Shown one piece after another: positions 1 through 15,105 of a stretch of 64,000 nucleotides of DNA. The DNA is from Pterobdella sp. o SKG-2022. Lineage: Eukaryota > Annelida > Clitellata > Hirudinida > Piscicolidae. How positions within the stretch are numbered: the first letter of the stretch is position 1; the number at the start of each line of letters is the position of its first letter. The stretch is taken from the NCBI GenBank assembly GCA_964035795.1, contig OZ038323.1:6682217-6746216 (forward strand), written 5' to 3'. A program made the translations under genes and the position numbers. Below the pieces are notes generated by a model, which saw only the letters and a list, made by a program, of their open reading frames with translations, did no database searches and had not been told where the DNA came from.

Positions 1-343
1 GGGATATTTTTTCAGCGAAAGTTTTTCCGTTTAATTTATCAGAAGAGTTTTCAGATTTTTCTTTCAAACTTTCCGTCAAATTTTTTTCTTCCACGTTTTC
101 ATTCTTTGTTGTAAGATTGTGAGTTTCCTTTATTGATTCATTTAATTGTGTTTTTACAATGTCTTCCTTAAGTTCCTTTTTGATGTTATTATCAATAAAT
201 TTACTATTAGCATTCCTTTCGGTTGCATCGTTTTTGACTTCTTTTTCAATTATGTTATTTTTCAAATCCTTTTCTTTAGTTTCAAAAGATTCTTCATCCG
301 ATTCAAAATCCACAATATCATCAAAGTCAATTTCTTCACTCAT
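1..343 (-). CDS. 5' end of an unidentified acidic, charged protein (runs off the window)
   Basis: Reading the minus strand from the ATG at 343 gives 114 codons with no stop, continuing through the left edge. The protein begins MSEEIDFDDIVDFESDEE and is then dominated by Glu, Lys, Asn, Asp and Ser (for example ETKEKDLKNNIIEKEVKN), which suggests an intrinsically disordered segment. I see no domain, signal peptide or membrane segment. An open frame this long that opens with such an acidic block is unlikely by chance at this AT content, so I call it a real first exon or part of one. The gene is divergent from the proteasome ATPase gene starting at 1760, leaving about 1.4 kb shared upstream sequence. 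Family not recognised; the remainder lies outside the window. Confidence 0.6.
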   Translation of the reverse strand, partial: MSEEIDFDDIVDFESDEESFETKEKDLKNNIIEKEVKNDATERNANSKFIDNNIKKELKEDIVKTQLNESIKETHNLTTKNENVEEKNLTESLKEKSENSSDKLNGKTFAEKIS

Positions 344-1759
344 CCTTACAATCTACAATAATATTTAAAGATTAAAAATAAAATCTTGAAAAAATTGAAT
401 TTAAAACTAAAAACCATTTAAAAGCCCATACTTTGAAACAATTTTAACAAAAAGAAATGAAAACGTGAAAGTGCTGCAAATTGGAGCTATCTTCTCCAGC
501 TTCATTGCTGCTCCTGCTAAACAGCATAAACAAATAACTTTTCTTCTTTTTTTGTTCATTATTCATAACAATACTATTTTTTCAAATGACTCATTTTTTT
601 GTCGTGAAGGGTTGATTACTAATTGATTCATTTATTTAATATTTATATGATTAAGAGCAAGTAAGGTCATATTTACTATTAATCGTCTTGAAAACTAGTA
701 TGATGTTAAATTTAATTGAAATGAATATTTAAGATAACTAATTTGAAATAAAATTTATTCATAACACTTATTAATGATAAAATTTGTCTTAGTTATTAAG
801 TAGCCAATCATAACAAATATAAAGATTGTGTTGATACTTCTTTTCCCTCTTGAAACAATTTATTACCAAAAAAACTCTAAGGTTAAACTATTTTTTTTTT
901 AATCACTATATAAACCTGTTAACTACAATAGCCTTATGCTAACGTTTTATGATAAGGCTGAACATATCGAAAATTATTTTTTGCTTCTGATAAATATATT
1001 ACCATATTTGAAGCTTAGTTGGAAAATATAATTAATTTTATAACTATTATGATTCGTAAGGTAATTTAAAAATTTGGAGCTATAAACTTCAATTAAATCT
1101 TCAAATATAAATTGAGAAAATATTTTAAAATAACGTGAACCTCAACCTAAGCAAGAGTTAGTTAAAATCTTATCGTAACCTTCAAATTATCTCAACTAAC
1201 TGCTACATAGAATTAAACTTTCTTTTTTGAAAATTAATTTAAAGCTAGTTTTTTATTAGGATGAGCTATGCAAATAGTTACCTAAAAATGATAATTCAAC
1301 TTACTACAAAACAGTTTGTAATATATTGGAAAAAAACTGAAAAATTATATTTACAAGCTTTTTCTTTAAAATTTTAAATGCTGAGCTTAGAAAATATTGA
1401 TCTAACAAGGATACAAACACCAGTGATTTGCTATAATATTTTAATATTTTCACACGTCCAGCTTACAATTACCAAAAAACATACATGATGTAAAAATATT
1501 TTTGAAAACCAAGAATTTTTGTTAGTTTTCGACTTGAAAATATTACTAATAATGAATATTTTTATAAAGCTCATCAAAGTGTTTATTTTAAAGTTTAAAG
1601 AATTTTTTTTTGTTATTCCGTTAATTAACGTATTTTTTTTATACAAAAATGTCAAATTTTGGCTACTTTACTGAAAAACTGCTATTTTGTCTTTGCTCAT
1701 ATGTTCTTTGATGATCTAATTGTTTTGGATTCCATATAAATTTGCGTTAAACTTTCATA
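344..1759. other. Intergenic region between two divergent genes
   Basis: About 1.4 kb of AT-rich sequence separates the start of the minus-strand acidic protein from the start of PSMC5 on the plus strand. It must contain the promoters of both genes, but I see no clear TATA box at the expected distance. The only ORF is a short one on the minus strand (1431-1655), which looks like chance. No tRNA, mobile element or strong repeat was seen. Confidence 0.5.
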
Positions 1760-6095
<4,336 letters not shown>

Positions 6096-6426
6096 TTTAG
6101 AGTTTTGTTATTTGTTTTATTTTTCAATAATAATTATGTTTTTAGTTAATAATGATGCATACGAATAGTGACTTTTCATGTTGCCTGTTTGGTTGAATTA
6201 TTATACCCTATAAGACTAGGCAATTCATCGCACATTATTCAACTTTATTCATTGTTATTTAATCACTTATTATTATAAGCGTGTATTTAGGTTTGATTGC
6301 TTCATTTGCAGCCATTTTTAAATAATTCTCAGTATGAGTTCTAACATCATTACCAACGCCAAAAATCGATTTAAATTAAAATGATGAAAAATCGATTAAA
6401 AATTTCCACATGATTAAATGGATGTT
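6096..6426. other. Short gap between the convergent 3' ends of PSMC5 and a small minus-strand gene
   Basis: About 330 bases separate the PSMC5 stop codon from the stop codon of the minus-strand gene, so the two genes are tail to tail. The gap should hold both 3' UTRs. I see AT-rich sequence with AATAAT-like words but no clean AATAAA close to either stop. Nothing else is supported. Confidence 0.45.
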
Positions 6427-7345
6427 TTAAACTGCACGCTTGATGGGTGATGTACCCAGCTCCTTGTATGCAAAGTCCCATTTACACCTCTCAAGCAGAA
6501 GCTTGTAAGGCCTGCTTGAGCACATGTCGAAGTCTGATTGCACTCCTCTGTAGGCAGGTCCTCTGAGGCCTGGTACTGTGTTTGTGCGTGTGTAAAACTA
6601 AAGGCTATTTATGATTAAATTTTAAAAATTAAATAATTTTATTCATTGCGCAAATAACCGCTGGCTTTAAGCTATAATCGCATGATTAATTAATAATTTC
6701 TGTTTGCAAATATCTGGCAACTACCTACATATCCCCCCGACTGCCTTCTCACCACTCTTCTCCCCGGGCAGTCTGCAGCATGGTCCCACAGGTCGGAAAA
6801 TTATCTTGTCTGTGTTCACAATGTTGTATGTAAGTGAGTAAAGGAGTAATACAGTTGGTAAACTCACTGCAGCACAAAGGCTTAATGTTGGGTTCTTTCT
6901 GCATGGTATCCACCTTGTATTTAAGACTCCATGGTGTCTCATAACTTTGGCTAGTCGGTTGAGCCTGGTGATAAGTGACTTAATAATTATTATAAGTTTT
7001 TCAAGGTTTAACTTCACAATAGCAATGCAATCTAAATGCCGAACGTAATAAATTTTAATTCATTCAATGTAGTTACATGCTTTATGAAAAGCATAGTACT
7101 CGCCTAAAATACAAATACTTTTTACTGCTCATCGTTTTAAATTCTACATAGCTTTCTCAAAATCTCTAGCGAACATGTATCCTACCGCAAGATGGTCCTT
7201 ATATTCTTTGATCTCCTTGTTAGGAGCGATGAGTTCTCGGTTGAGGTTTTTGAATTCAGTCAAATACGTCGTCCTACCAAGGTTGTGCTGCCAAGTGTGT
7301 GCTATAGGCATTGTATAAGGATAATCAAATGACAAATTTATATAA
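6427..7345 (-). CDS. Small unidentified protein, four exons seen, 5' end unresolved
   Basis: Exons in reading order: 7345-7148, 6950-6868, 6809-6753, 6575-6427. Splice sites are GT-AG, with strong donors GTGAGT and GTGAGA, and the frame is kept to a TAA at 6427. From the internal Met at 7311 the protein has 150 residues. It starts MPIAHTWQHNLGRTTYL, includes SYETPWSLKYKVDTMQK and FRPVGPCCRLPGEKS, and ends ELGTSPIKRAV. The exon at 7148-7345 is also open upstream of that Met to an acceptor at 7346, so a 5' exon may be missing; it could equally start at the Met. There is no signal peptide or membrane segment. The Tyr/Pro/Trp/Cys-rich, non-repetitive style is like small ciliary microtubule inner proteins, but that is only an impression; family not recognised. 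It lies tail to tail with PSMC5. Confidence 0.7.
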
Positions 7346-8576
7346 CTGCAATTTTATTGGCATTCGTTTTTATAGTGACGTTTTTCAAATACTAATTTTA
7401 ATTTAATTAAAACACTCCGCTTAATATTTAATGTGAAACTTGTTTTACTTCAAATTTTTGATGAATTTATATAAGATATTTAAGCACTATGAGGGTTCGA
7501 AATTTCTACTTTAAGCTTAACTTGAACTAAAATAAACATTTTTTAAACTTGATCATCAAACTAAGTTTTTGAAAAGCTTCGTTTTCAATAAAGAAGAGTG
7601 AACCAAGTTGTATTTCTCTGATGTACACAATTTTCGAGGCTCTAACTCATTATTAGTTTAAAAAGTTTTGAAATTCTTTCAAACGAAGAAGCAACCTGAA
7701 AATCCTCCTTAATGATAACTACTAGCATGTAAAAAATTCTACCATATTAACTGAAAAAAATATTTTAAAAATTAATTTATAATAAATTCCAGACAAGTCT
7801 ACAAGATAGTATTAACAAAAAAATCCCAAAGCACTTGAGCTTCCCGATAAATAAATGCAAAGATAACCAGATGATGATAAAGGTGCTGGAAATATTTTCT
7901 CAGTATTTATTATATTAAATATCATTAATATTATATTCTAATTAATATCATTGTTAATGTAAATATAACCAGTTCTTGTATAACATAAACAATTTGTTTA
8001 TAATAGCATTATTTTGTTGCTGGAATTATTTTTAGATGTAATGATATTCTCAATTTATCATGGAATCCAAGACTTTGTGGGAGTTTAATGTTGTTGAGTT
8101 CAAGTTTCATAATGAAGTGTTTAAACTCTTTTTATTCTCGTCGGTTCCTCGCCTTTTAAAGCTTCTAAAGCACAGATACGTACGCAACAAACGGATAAAA
8201 ATAAGAGCGTTTGTGTTGAACAAGCTTTGGCACGATCTAGCATCTACGGGATCTTATGTTGTAACATGCGAGCTTTAACGGATTGAATGTTTGAGCTTTA
8301 TACCATTAAGATTTTATTAGCTATGTAAATAAATGATATTTAAAAGTGGAATGAAATTCAAATTGAATTACTAAAATATTTTTTTTAAGTATGGTGTAAT
8401 GTTTGCTTAATGTATCGAAAGCAATCAATCTGAGTTTAATAAGGCAAGCTCGTTAAGTTCAATTAAGTAGTGTACAAGGAAATCCTTAACACATCAAACC
8501 TCCCTGTTCACCATTCACATTAACTCATTTTGAGATATCTCGTGTTTAATATTTCTATATTAGGTGTGTATACATA

Positions 8577-8614
<38 letters not shown>

Positions 8615-11600
8615 CGTATTTAGGTGGCTTTTATAATGTTAAATTGAATTAAAAGTTTTAATTCTATTTAAATTTAATGGTTAATGAGGTTTTATCCTGC
8701 ATTGGTTAACTGCTTTCGTGCGGCTAACCTCCAATAATGTTGAATCTTTTACACGATGTTCCAATAAAAAGTTGTTTTTGATTTTCATCTCTTAAAGCTA
8801 CTGTTACGATCCGTAATAAAAGTAAAGCAAACTTCAAATTTTGTGATGAATGTATTTGGATGCATGGAGATTTCCGCCTACTTGAAATCTGCAGCTGTAA
8901 GCTGTTCCATGCTTCCTCTTTTTCTTCCTCCTCCTCCTCTTCTTCAAAAGTTCTTTTTAGAGAATTTTATAATGAATTTTATTGATCAGAATAAATCGAA
9001 AATGAAACTTGAGGTCATGCCTATAAATAATCGCCGTGGAAGATCATACAAGAAATTTCAGACTAGCTTTTCAGAGTATTTAAATTGAATGACCATTTTG
9101 GTATTAAGCATAATTTTTTTTTAACTTTCAAAATAAAGATCTCAAAAAAACTTCGTTTTTGAGCCGGTACATCATCAGAGTTCTTGAAACATTTACGTTC
9201 GTTATGAATAAATTATCCTTAAGTTACGCTAATATATTAAGACATTTGTGTGTAAAAATCAACCTTAGTGGCGAGATTTGGTATGAAAAAAAAAAAAATG
9301 ATTGAAATTTTTTTTACTTTTAGAGAATGTTTATTTTTTCATGAATGTGATGATGTGTTTGCGGTTAGTACCATGAATATTAACAACAGAAAGCATTGTT
9401 TTTGTCTTTTTCTCCTGCATCTGGCTACGATATCTTTGCAGTTTATTTCAATTTTTAAGAATTCTTTTTTTCTTTAAAAACTCTTAAGCATTTTTTATTT
9501 AGATAAATTATCGCAGTCTGAAACCCCTTTGATAAGGAACCTAGTTTGTGATACTTTTGCAAGTCTGTTGCATTCATAACAAAAATATTGTAAATTCCAA
9601 AAAATATTAATTATAATTTTTGCCTTCATGGGAGCCACGTTTGATGAAATGAGAGAACTTCAAATATTTTGTTAAAATCTCCTATTTTTAAGAAAATACT
9701 TCTATTTATATACTCGAAAAAAAAATAAGACTGAGCGTAAAGGTTGTATTTGTTTACTAAAAAACTTCACTGCAATAAATATTCCACTTCAAAAACTTTT
9801 ACAATGCTTTAAACGCATTATCCTGATATCGTTGTTGCATTCACTTTTTCTTTCATTCTATTCCTCTAAAACCCTTGGAAGTTTATTTCTTTAAAGCTGT
9901 ATTTTAAGAGAACGATCGAAGAGCGCCAGGTAAAAGGATTGTGTTTCAAGACAAACATTCACACAAACCAGGCAGAATGAGTGCTTTATTTTTAAGTTTT
10001 CTTCTGTTTCCAGTCATTTTTTTTTCGTTTATTTTTTCATAATTTTGTTTACAACACAAGGATTGTTTATTTTAGATGAGTTTGGAGTAGAGAGAGATGA
10101 TAAAAGGAATCTCTTGTGCTATTTATACGCTTTGTTTTGATTTGCACGTCAATTCCGTTACTTCTCACTATTACAATTACCCATAGTTACCTTGATTTAT
10201 TCACACCGAAATTCACTTTTTACTCACCTTCAACCTAAACAGTAATTCATAGTTATTCAAATAGTTATGGTCTATGGCAGTTTTATTATTTCTTTTTCAA
10301 ATGCGACTTCAATCTTGTGCGATTCTGTTTGCAAAAGTCAAAGCTTGAAAATTTCAATGGCTATCAATCGAATCTTATATTCTCCAGGAACTTTTCCTGG
10401 TAACGTAAACAGACTTCCAATTAGCCATACCGAATCAGCGCAGAATGCCTTCAAAAGCGTCAATGTTTTAAAGCATAACTTGTAATTTTTTAAATTATGT
10501 TATGAAAAGAATGTTTTATGGTGAATAAGTGTGAAAGCAAAAACAGCCCTGATGGAAGGAAACCAACAGTTAGGATTGTTTGAAAGGGATCAACCATAAT
10601 TAATAACAATGATGTATAGGGTCATTAGGAAAAGAAAAATTTTATATCAAAGGAATTCCAAACAATATTTTGATATTCCCTTGGAAATATAATTTTGTAA
10701 TGAATATTGATAGATAATGCTTCTAACAAAAAGTTTATTTTTGTTTTTACTTAGAATTTTTATATTTATTTTCATACTGTTTTGATTGATAATATTTCCA
10801 TTATGAACTCGAGAAATTATCTAAACAGAAACAACAATAAAAAGGGATAGCACAAAAATAATAAAAAAAGTAAAATAACTAAAAAAATAAACGTTAGTAT
10901 TAATGAAAACAAAAAAAAGAATAAAAATAATGATTTGCTTCGATATAACATTAAAAGTTTTTTAAAGGTAGGAATGATAATATGAAGTTTATTCCATACA
11001 TTAGCCTTTTTAGTTTAATATTATCTCATGCATTCCATCATAAAATAACAATACAATTTTTGATTTCATTATTGATAGTATACTATTCTCCTATTAATAC
11101 CAATAATACAATATAGAGAATACTATAGATAATAGCGGTTAATACTGAAGCTCGCATATATTCTGGCGGAATATAATAAACAGCAGATGTTGGATTTAAA
11201 GCTGAATCTCTCTTCAATTCTGGTTGCCTTTTTTCAGGTTAGTCTGGTGATTTTAATTTCACTTCTATTTGTTTTGTATAAAGTAGTTTTTATTTAGTTT
11301 CAGAAAATTTATTGAGAGTTTTTAGTTTTGTTTGTTTTATTTTTTGTGTGAATGTGAGTTTTTTTTTCATTACGAGGATTTTGTTTCGGTGGAAAAGTTT
11401 TTTGTTTCGGTAACTTTAATTTTATTGAGTTTTTGATTAAAAATTTTTCCCAAAAATTTTTGAAAACCAGAAAAAAATGTTTACAACGGCATTTAAGTAA
11501 TTTGTAATTTAATTATTATGAATTACCACTCTGAAAACTTTACAAACGAAAATTAATTTAAACTTCTAAAAGGTTAACGATAATTCATGATAAGACGTTT

Positions 11601-11650
11601 GATTGCTGTTATCGTATGAAGAATCTAGAATAACCTTGGCAGTTAAAGCT
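7346..11650. other. Gene-poor stretch with simple repeats
   Basis: About 4.3 kb with no gene I can support. It holds an (AT)n tract at 8579-8612 and a pyrimidine-rich run (CTT/CCT repeats) at 8912-8945. A short perfect inverted repeat CCAGGAA/TTCCTGG lies near 10384. Open frames at 8060-8278 and 10267-10485 have no family resemblance and lack codon structure, and I treat them as chance. A missing 5' exon of the minus-strand gene at 6427-7345 could lie here. Confidence 0.45.
8579..8612. repeat. (AT)17 microsatellite
   Basis: This is an uninterrupted run of 17 AT dinucleotides in intergenic DNA. It is likely polymorphic in length. Confidence 0.95.
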
Positions 11651-11711
11651 GGGTTGTTTGCGTTACGAATCCCACAAAGGCACTCGATCATAACACATCA
11701 CCAAACAACCC
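11651..11711. promoter_or_regulatory. Perfect 10-bp inverted repeat just upstream of the myosin light chain start
   Basis: GGGTTGTTTG at 11651-11660 is matched exactly by its reverse complement CAAACAACCC at 11702-11711, with 41 bases between. The right arm ends 41 bases before the ATG at 11753. The pair therefore lies in the probable promoter or 5' UTR, and could form an RNA stem-loop or be paired protein-binding sites. No TATA box was seen nearby. Confidence 0.45.
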
Positions 11712-11752
11712 GCAGATTTCCAACTTGACGTTTCATAGAAAACTTTCACAAA

Positions 11753-14008
11753 ATGGTGAGTTCACAAATTTAAATCTGTAGTTTATTTTAATTTCTAACC
11801 TTCAAATCTTCGCTTTTGTAACCTTAGTTTTTGGAAGCAGAATGCTAACGATGTCTTTGCGGGCCCATCTGCTCAGCATTTGATGTGTTTTATTTTTATT
11901 GGGGCGATAAAAGTTTCTTAAAAAGACTATAAACCCATGCAAATAAACAGCTTTTTAAAAAGTTCTTTGTTCATTTTGAAGACGAAACGCATTTTAAATA
12001 AAATATTCTTTTTATTATTGTATAACACTTCAGCCGAAAGAAGAAAAAGCTGAAAAAAAGGAGAAAAAAGAAAAGAAGGAAAAGAAAGAGAAGAAAGAAG
12101 AAGCTGCAGCGGAGCCGGAAGCTAAGGAACCAGAACCAGCCGAAGATGAATCCAAAAGTGAACCTAAAAAGAAACACATTGGCAATGTTTTTGCTCTTTT
12201 CAACAAGTCACAGATCCAAGAATTCAAAGAGGTTGGTTCTTTAAAACATTTTAAATTTTTGTATTGGGACAATACTCAATTTCTAGTCGTTTTCATTGAA
12301 ATGATCGATAGCATGTGAATATAAGATGAAGCTACATGAGACTAAAAGAATTAAAAAGCTAAAAATCACATATCTTGAAATTTAAGCTCGTTACCTATGA
12401 CTGATTTAAATGTTGTTTGCAGGCCTTTGCGATGATTGACCAGAACAGGGACGGAATAATCGATGAAGAAGACTTGGCAGCTATTTACCAGCAGATCGGT
12501 ACGTTTTCTATTTCATCTTTATTATTGTTCATAACAATATTGGATTATAAACACTTTTTATTATTTGTTTTTTTTTCAATATTTTGAACAGGTAGGGAAG
12601 CAGACCCCAAAGTTTTAAAGGAAATGTTGAAAGAATCTCCAGAAAAACTCAATTTCACCCACTTTCTTACACTGTTTGGAGAAAAACTTCATGGTATGTA
12701 TCAGTTTATATCCATCCCCCTTTCATCCATGGCAAACTACTCATGATCCAAACACCATATTGAACCTCTATTGAACGTTGAGCAATGATACAGGTACTGA
12801 TACTGAATCTACGTTGAGGGACGCCTTCTTAATGTTTGATGAGGACAAGAAAGGCAAGCTACATGAGCCTTAGTTAGTTTTGCATTTGATCCATTGTAAA
12901 CTAACAGTTTTAAAATACAGTATTCATTTTTGTTTTCAATTTTTAATTAATTAATTAATTTTATTTTTATAATTTAGCTTCAATCTTAAATATATTTCAT
13001 TTGTTAAAGGATAAAAGCTTTTAGAATGAAAAAACATTCTAATTGTATTAATTGAAATTAGAAGAGTTTGTATGAATGTAAATTTTTATTAAATTATTGA
13101 TAAACTAAATGATGGCATGAACACACCCTAGTTTCAAAGAGCTGCTTACCAATGTTGGAGACCAGTTCAGTGCTTCTGAGGTTCAAAGCTTTTTATTGTT
13201 TTTGTATAGCTCAGTTGCTAGAGAATTAAACTGATTAACTACAGTTATTGGGTTTGATCCCGTGTTGGGCCAAAAATTGAATGTTTGCTAAATTGAATAT
13301 GTGGCTAAGCGCTTTTAACTACACTGAAAAGTGCTATCAAATACCGCTTCACCTTGAACTACATTTAATTAAATTGAATTTTTTGAATTCTATAATATAA
13401 TCATTTGAGAAACTATGATTATTTTTTACATTGAGCTCTTAAACCCCCTGTTTGGAAGACTCGATTGTGACTTACCATACTACTAATATGGGGTCAAAAA
13501 GTTAAAGCCGCTGATAATATCAGTTCTTTTTGAGCTCATGCAGTGTATTTTAGTATTTTTAATTAAACAATTCAATTAAATTTGAATGAATATTTACTGA
13601 AAAGACGCTTAATTTTCACGAATGTATTGCTCACATATAAATAAGATTATTATTATATTATGGTGCAATTGTTGTGTTCAATAAGGCTTGTGGAACATAT
13701 GAACATCTGTTACACAAGTAATATTTTTATGTTTGAAACATACACTCAAGCATATGTAATCTAAGAAAAGAAATCTATTGAAACAGATTTAAAAACATAC
13801 AGCCTCACAAAGCTTTGTACTAATTAACCCTCTAAACGCCTATTAAACTGAGAGGAGTAAAAAAATAAAAATTTAGCACAGATGGATGAACACTATATCT
13901 TGTCTGATCTCACAGATCAAGCAGTTATGGAAGGAGCTGCCTTTGGAAGGTGGCAATCTGGACTACAACAAACTGGTGCACATCATGAAGAGGGGAGACG
14001 ATGAATAG
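11753..14008 (+). CDS. Myosin regulatory light chain, muscle-type, with N-terminal extension
   Basis: Exons: 11753-11755 (only the ATG), 12034-12231, 12423-12498, 12592-12693, 12794-12872, 13132-13180, 13916-14008; 199 residues. The regulatory light chain wraps the IQ motif of the myosin heavy-chain neck. Residues 2-45 are a Lys/Glu-rich then Ala/Pro/Glu-rich extension (PKEEKAEKKEKKEKK...). The conserved core then starts HIGNVFALFNKSQIQEFKEAF. The first EF-hand loop, DQNRDGIIDEED, keeps all canonical calcium/magnesium ligands. The MLCK substrate motif, normally ATSNVF in smooth/non-muscle chains, reads HIGNVF here, so both phosphorylatable residues are missing; scallop-type muscle chains also lack them. 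A long N-terminal extension is known from insect muscle chains. The sixth intron (13181-13915) carries a tRNA-derived SINE. The exon 5 donor GTTAGT (12873) was chosen because it restores LHEPYFKELL, the length expected for the family. Confidence 0.93.
13205..13360 (+). mobile_element. tRNA-Ile-derived SINE, copy A (in myosin light chain intron 6)
   Basis: The A box TAGCTCAGTTGCTAGAG and B box GGTTTGATCCCGTG are both recognisable pol III promoter elements in tRNA spacing, followed by TTGGGCC like the 3' acceptor arm of tRNA-Ile. The anticodon loop reads CTGATTA, placing an Ile anticodon (GAT), but the stem no longer pairs. The non-tRNA body contains TTTGCTAAATTGAA, AAGCGCTTTTAA and TACCGCTTCACCTTGAAC. 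The same blocks, in the same order, occur after the tRNA head of copy B at 18135-18300. A shared body outside the tRNA region identifies a SINE family, not a tRNA gene. Confidence 0.72.
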
Positions 14009-14997
14009 CCTGATGTCAAGCAGCTTTTTTATGATCTTTCATAGTTTATCATTATCACTTTCGTATAGAGTATATAGTTTCAAATCTTAATTGAATTAGT
14101 TTTTATTATTTTAGTTGTAAAAGTAAGCAGCTTTGGAAAATTTTTCTGATATATATATAATCGCTAAAAATACCTTCACATATAAAGATTCGGGATAGGT
14201 TTGTTAGTATTAGCCTCACTGTTAATAGAGATCATAAGAGCTTAAAAATTAAACGCTTTAGTAACACTTTTCGATTAGTTCAACATGTATAAATTCTTAA
14301 AGGCAATTATTTTAAGATGATTTTAAAATTTTTATAGACTGATTCACTCCAAGCGGATAACTTGATCGATTACTAAAGAGAGGTTCATGTTTCCCTTATT
14401 AGTTCAAACATGTGTTTGTAGCCTGTTTCATAGGGTATACGTTGGGTTTGCTTCATTCAAATAAAAATCCATGTTATTAGTTTTGTTTTTCTATGTTAAA
14501 TTTCAAAAAATAGTTTTCAATTAAATTTAAAGTCTATTCAAAAATACTGAGAATCTAAAAAGAATGGATACATGCTTTTACTTATTCTACGACAAGGTTA
14601 TTCCTAAAATCTCTAGTCCAAAAAAGATAATGAAAAAGCTTGATTGTAACAGTTTTTAACTCATGTTCAAGATTTCATAACAAATGCAATAATGAAATCA
14701 TTCGAAAAAAGTCTTTCATATAAAATGTTTAATTCCGATCAACATTCATAATTTTGTGGGAACTGATAAAGCGACTGTATTGTTGAAAGCTACTTGAACT
14801 TTTTTGTCTATTGTATATAATTTGATAATTTTTTCTTGATAAGCAGTTTTCATACCATCGTCATTATTATATCGTTTTTGTTATTTGCTCAGTGAATCAT
14901 TAAACATTTCTGCCTAAATAAAAAGAACTGTGACGTTTTCGAGCCCCGATAATAAGGCTATACAAAATTTTTTCAGCTCAAGTGCTCTTCATGAACG
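14009..14997. other. Spacer between myosin light chain and SoxD genes
   Basis: About 1 kb of AT-rich sequence, taking in the 3' UTR of the light chain and the upstream region of SoxD. An AATAAA-like word occurs at about 14460 and another at about 14915, but neither can be assigned with confidence. No ORF or repeat worth noting. Confidence 0.4.
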
Positions 14998-15004
14998 TAT
15001 ATAA
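14998..15004 (+). promoter_or_regulatory. TATA box of the SoxD gene
   Basis: TATATAA followed by GC lies 102 bases before the SoxD ATG at 15106. Transcription would be expected to begin around 15025-15035, giving a 5' UTR of roughly 75 bases with no intervening ATG. The match is good for this otherwise AT-rich sequence and its position fits, but TATA-like words are common here. Confidence 0.5.
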
Positions 15005-15105
15005 GCTAGCGACAACTTGTGTTCATTCTAATGACAGGGCATATTTCAAGTTATTTGCTCTTGAAATTTTCATTATAATTTGCTCTCTAGCTATTGATAA
15101 AAACA

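Noticed and set aside
8060..8278. 72-codon plus-strand ORF starting MESKTLWEFNV
   Set aside because: There is no recognisable family and no flanking splice sites that extend it. Its length is within chance expectation.
11971..12272. Minus-strand ORFs rich in Phe/Ser
   Set aside because: These are the antisense shadow of the Lys/Glu-rich exon 2 of the myosin light chain.
12851..12856. GC-AG intron in the myosin light chain (AAAG|GCAAGC)
   Set aside because: It leaves the wrong phase for the next exon. The GTTAGT donor at 12873 keeps the frame and the family's expected length.
13205..13280. Functional tRNA gene
   Set aside because: A and B boxes are good but the anticodon stem does not pair, and the downstream body is shared with a second copy, so it is a SINE head.
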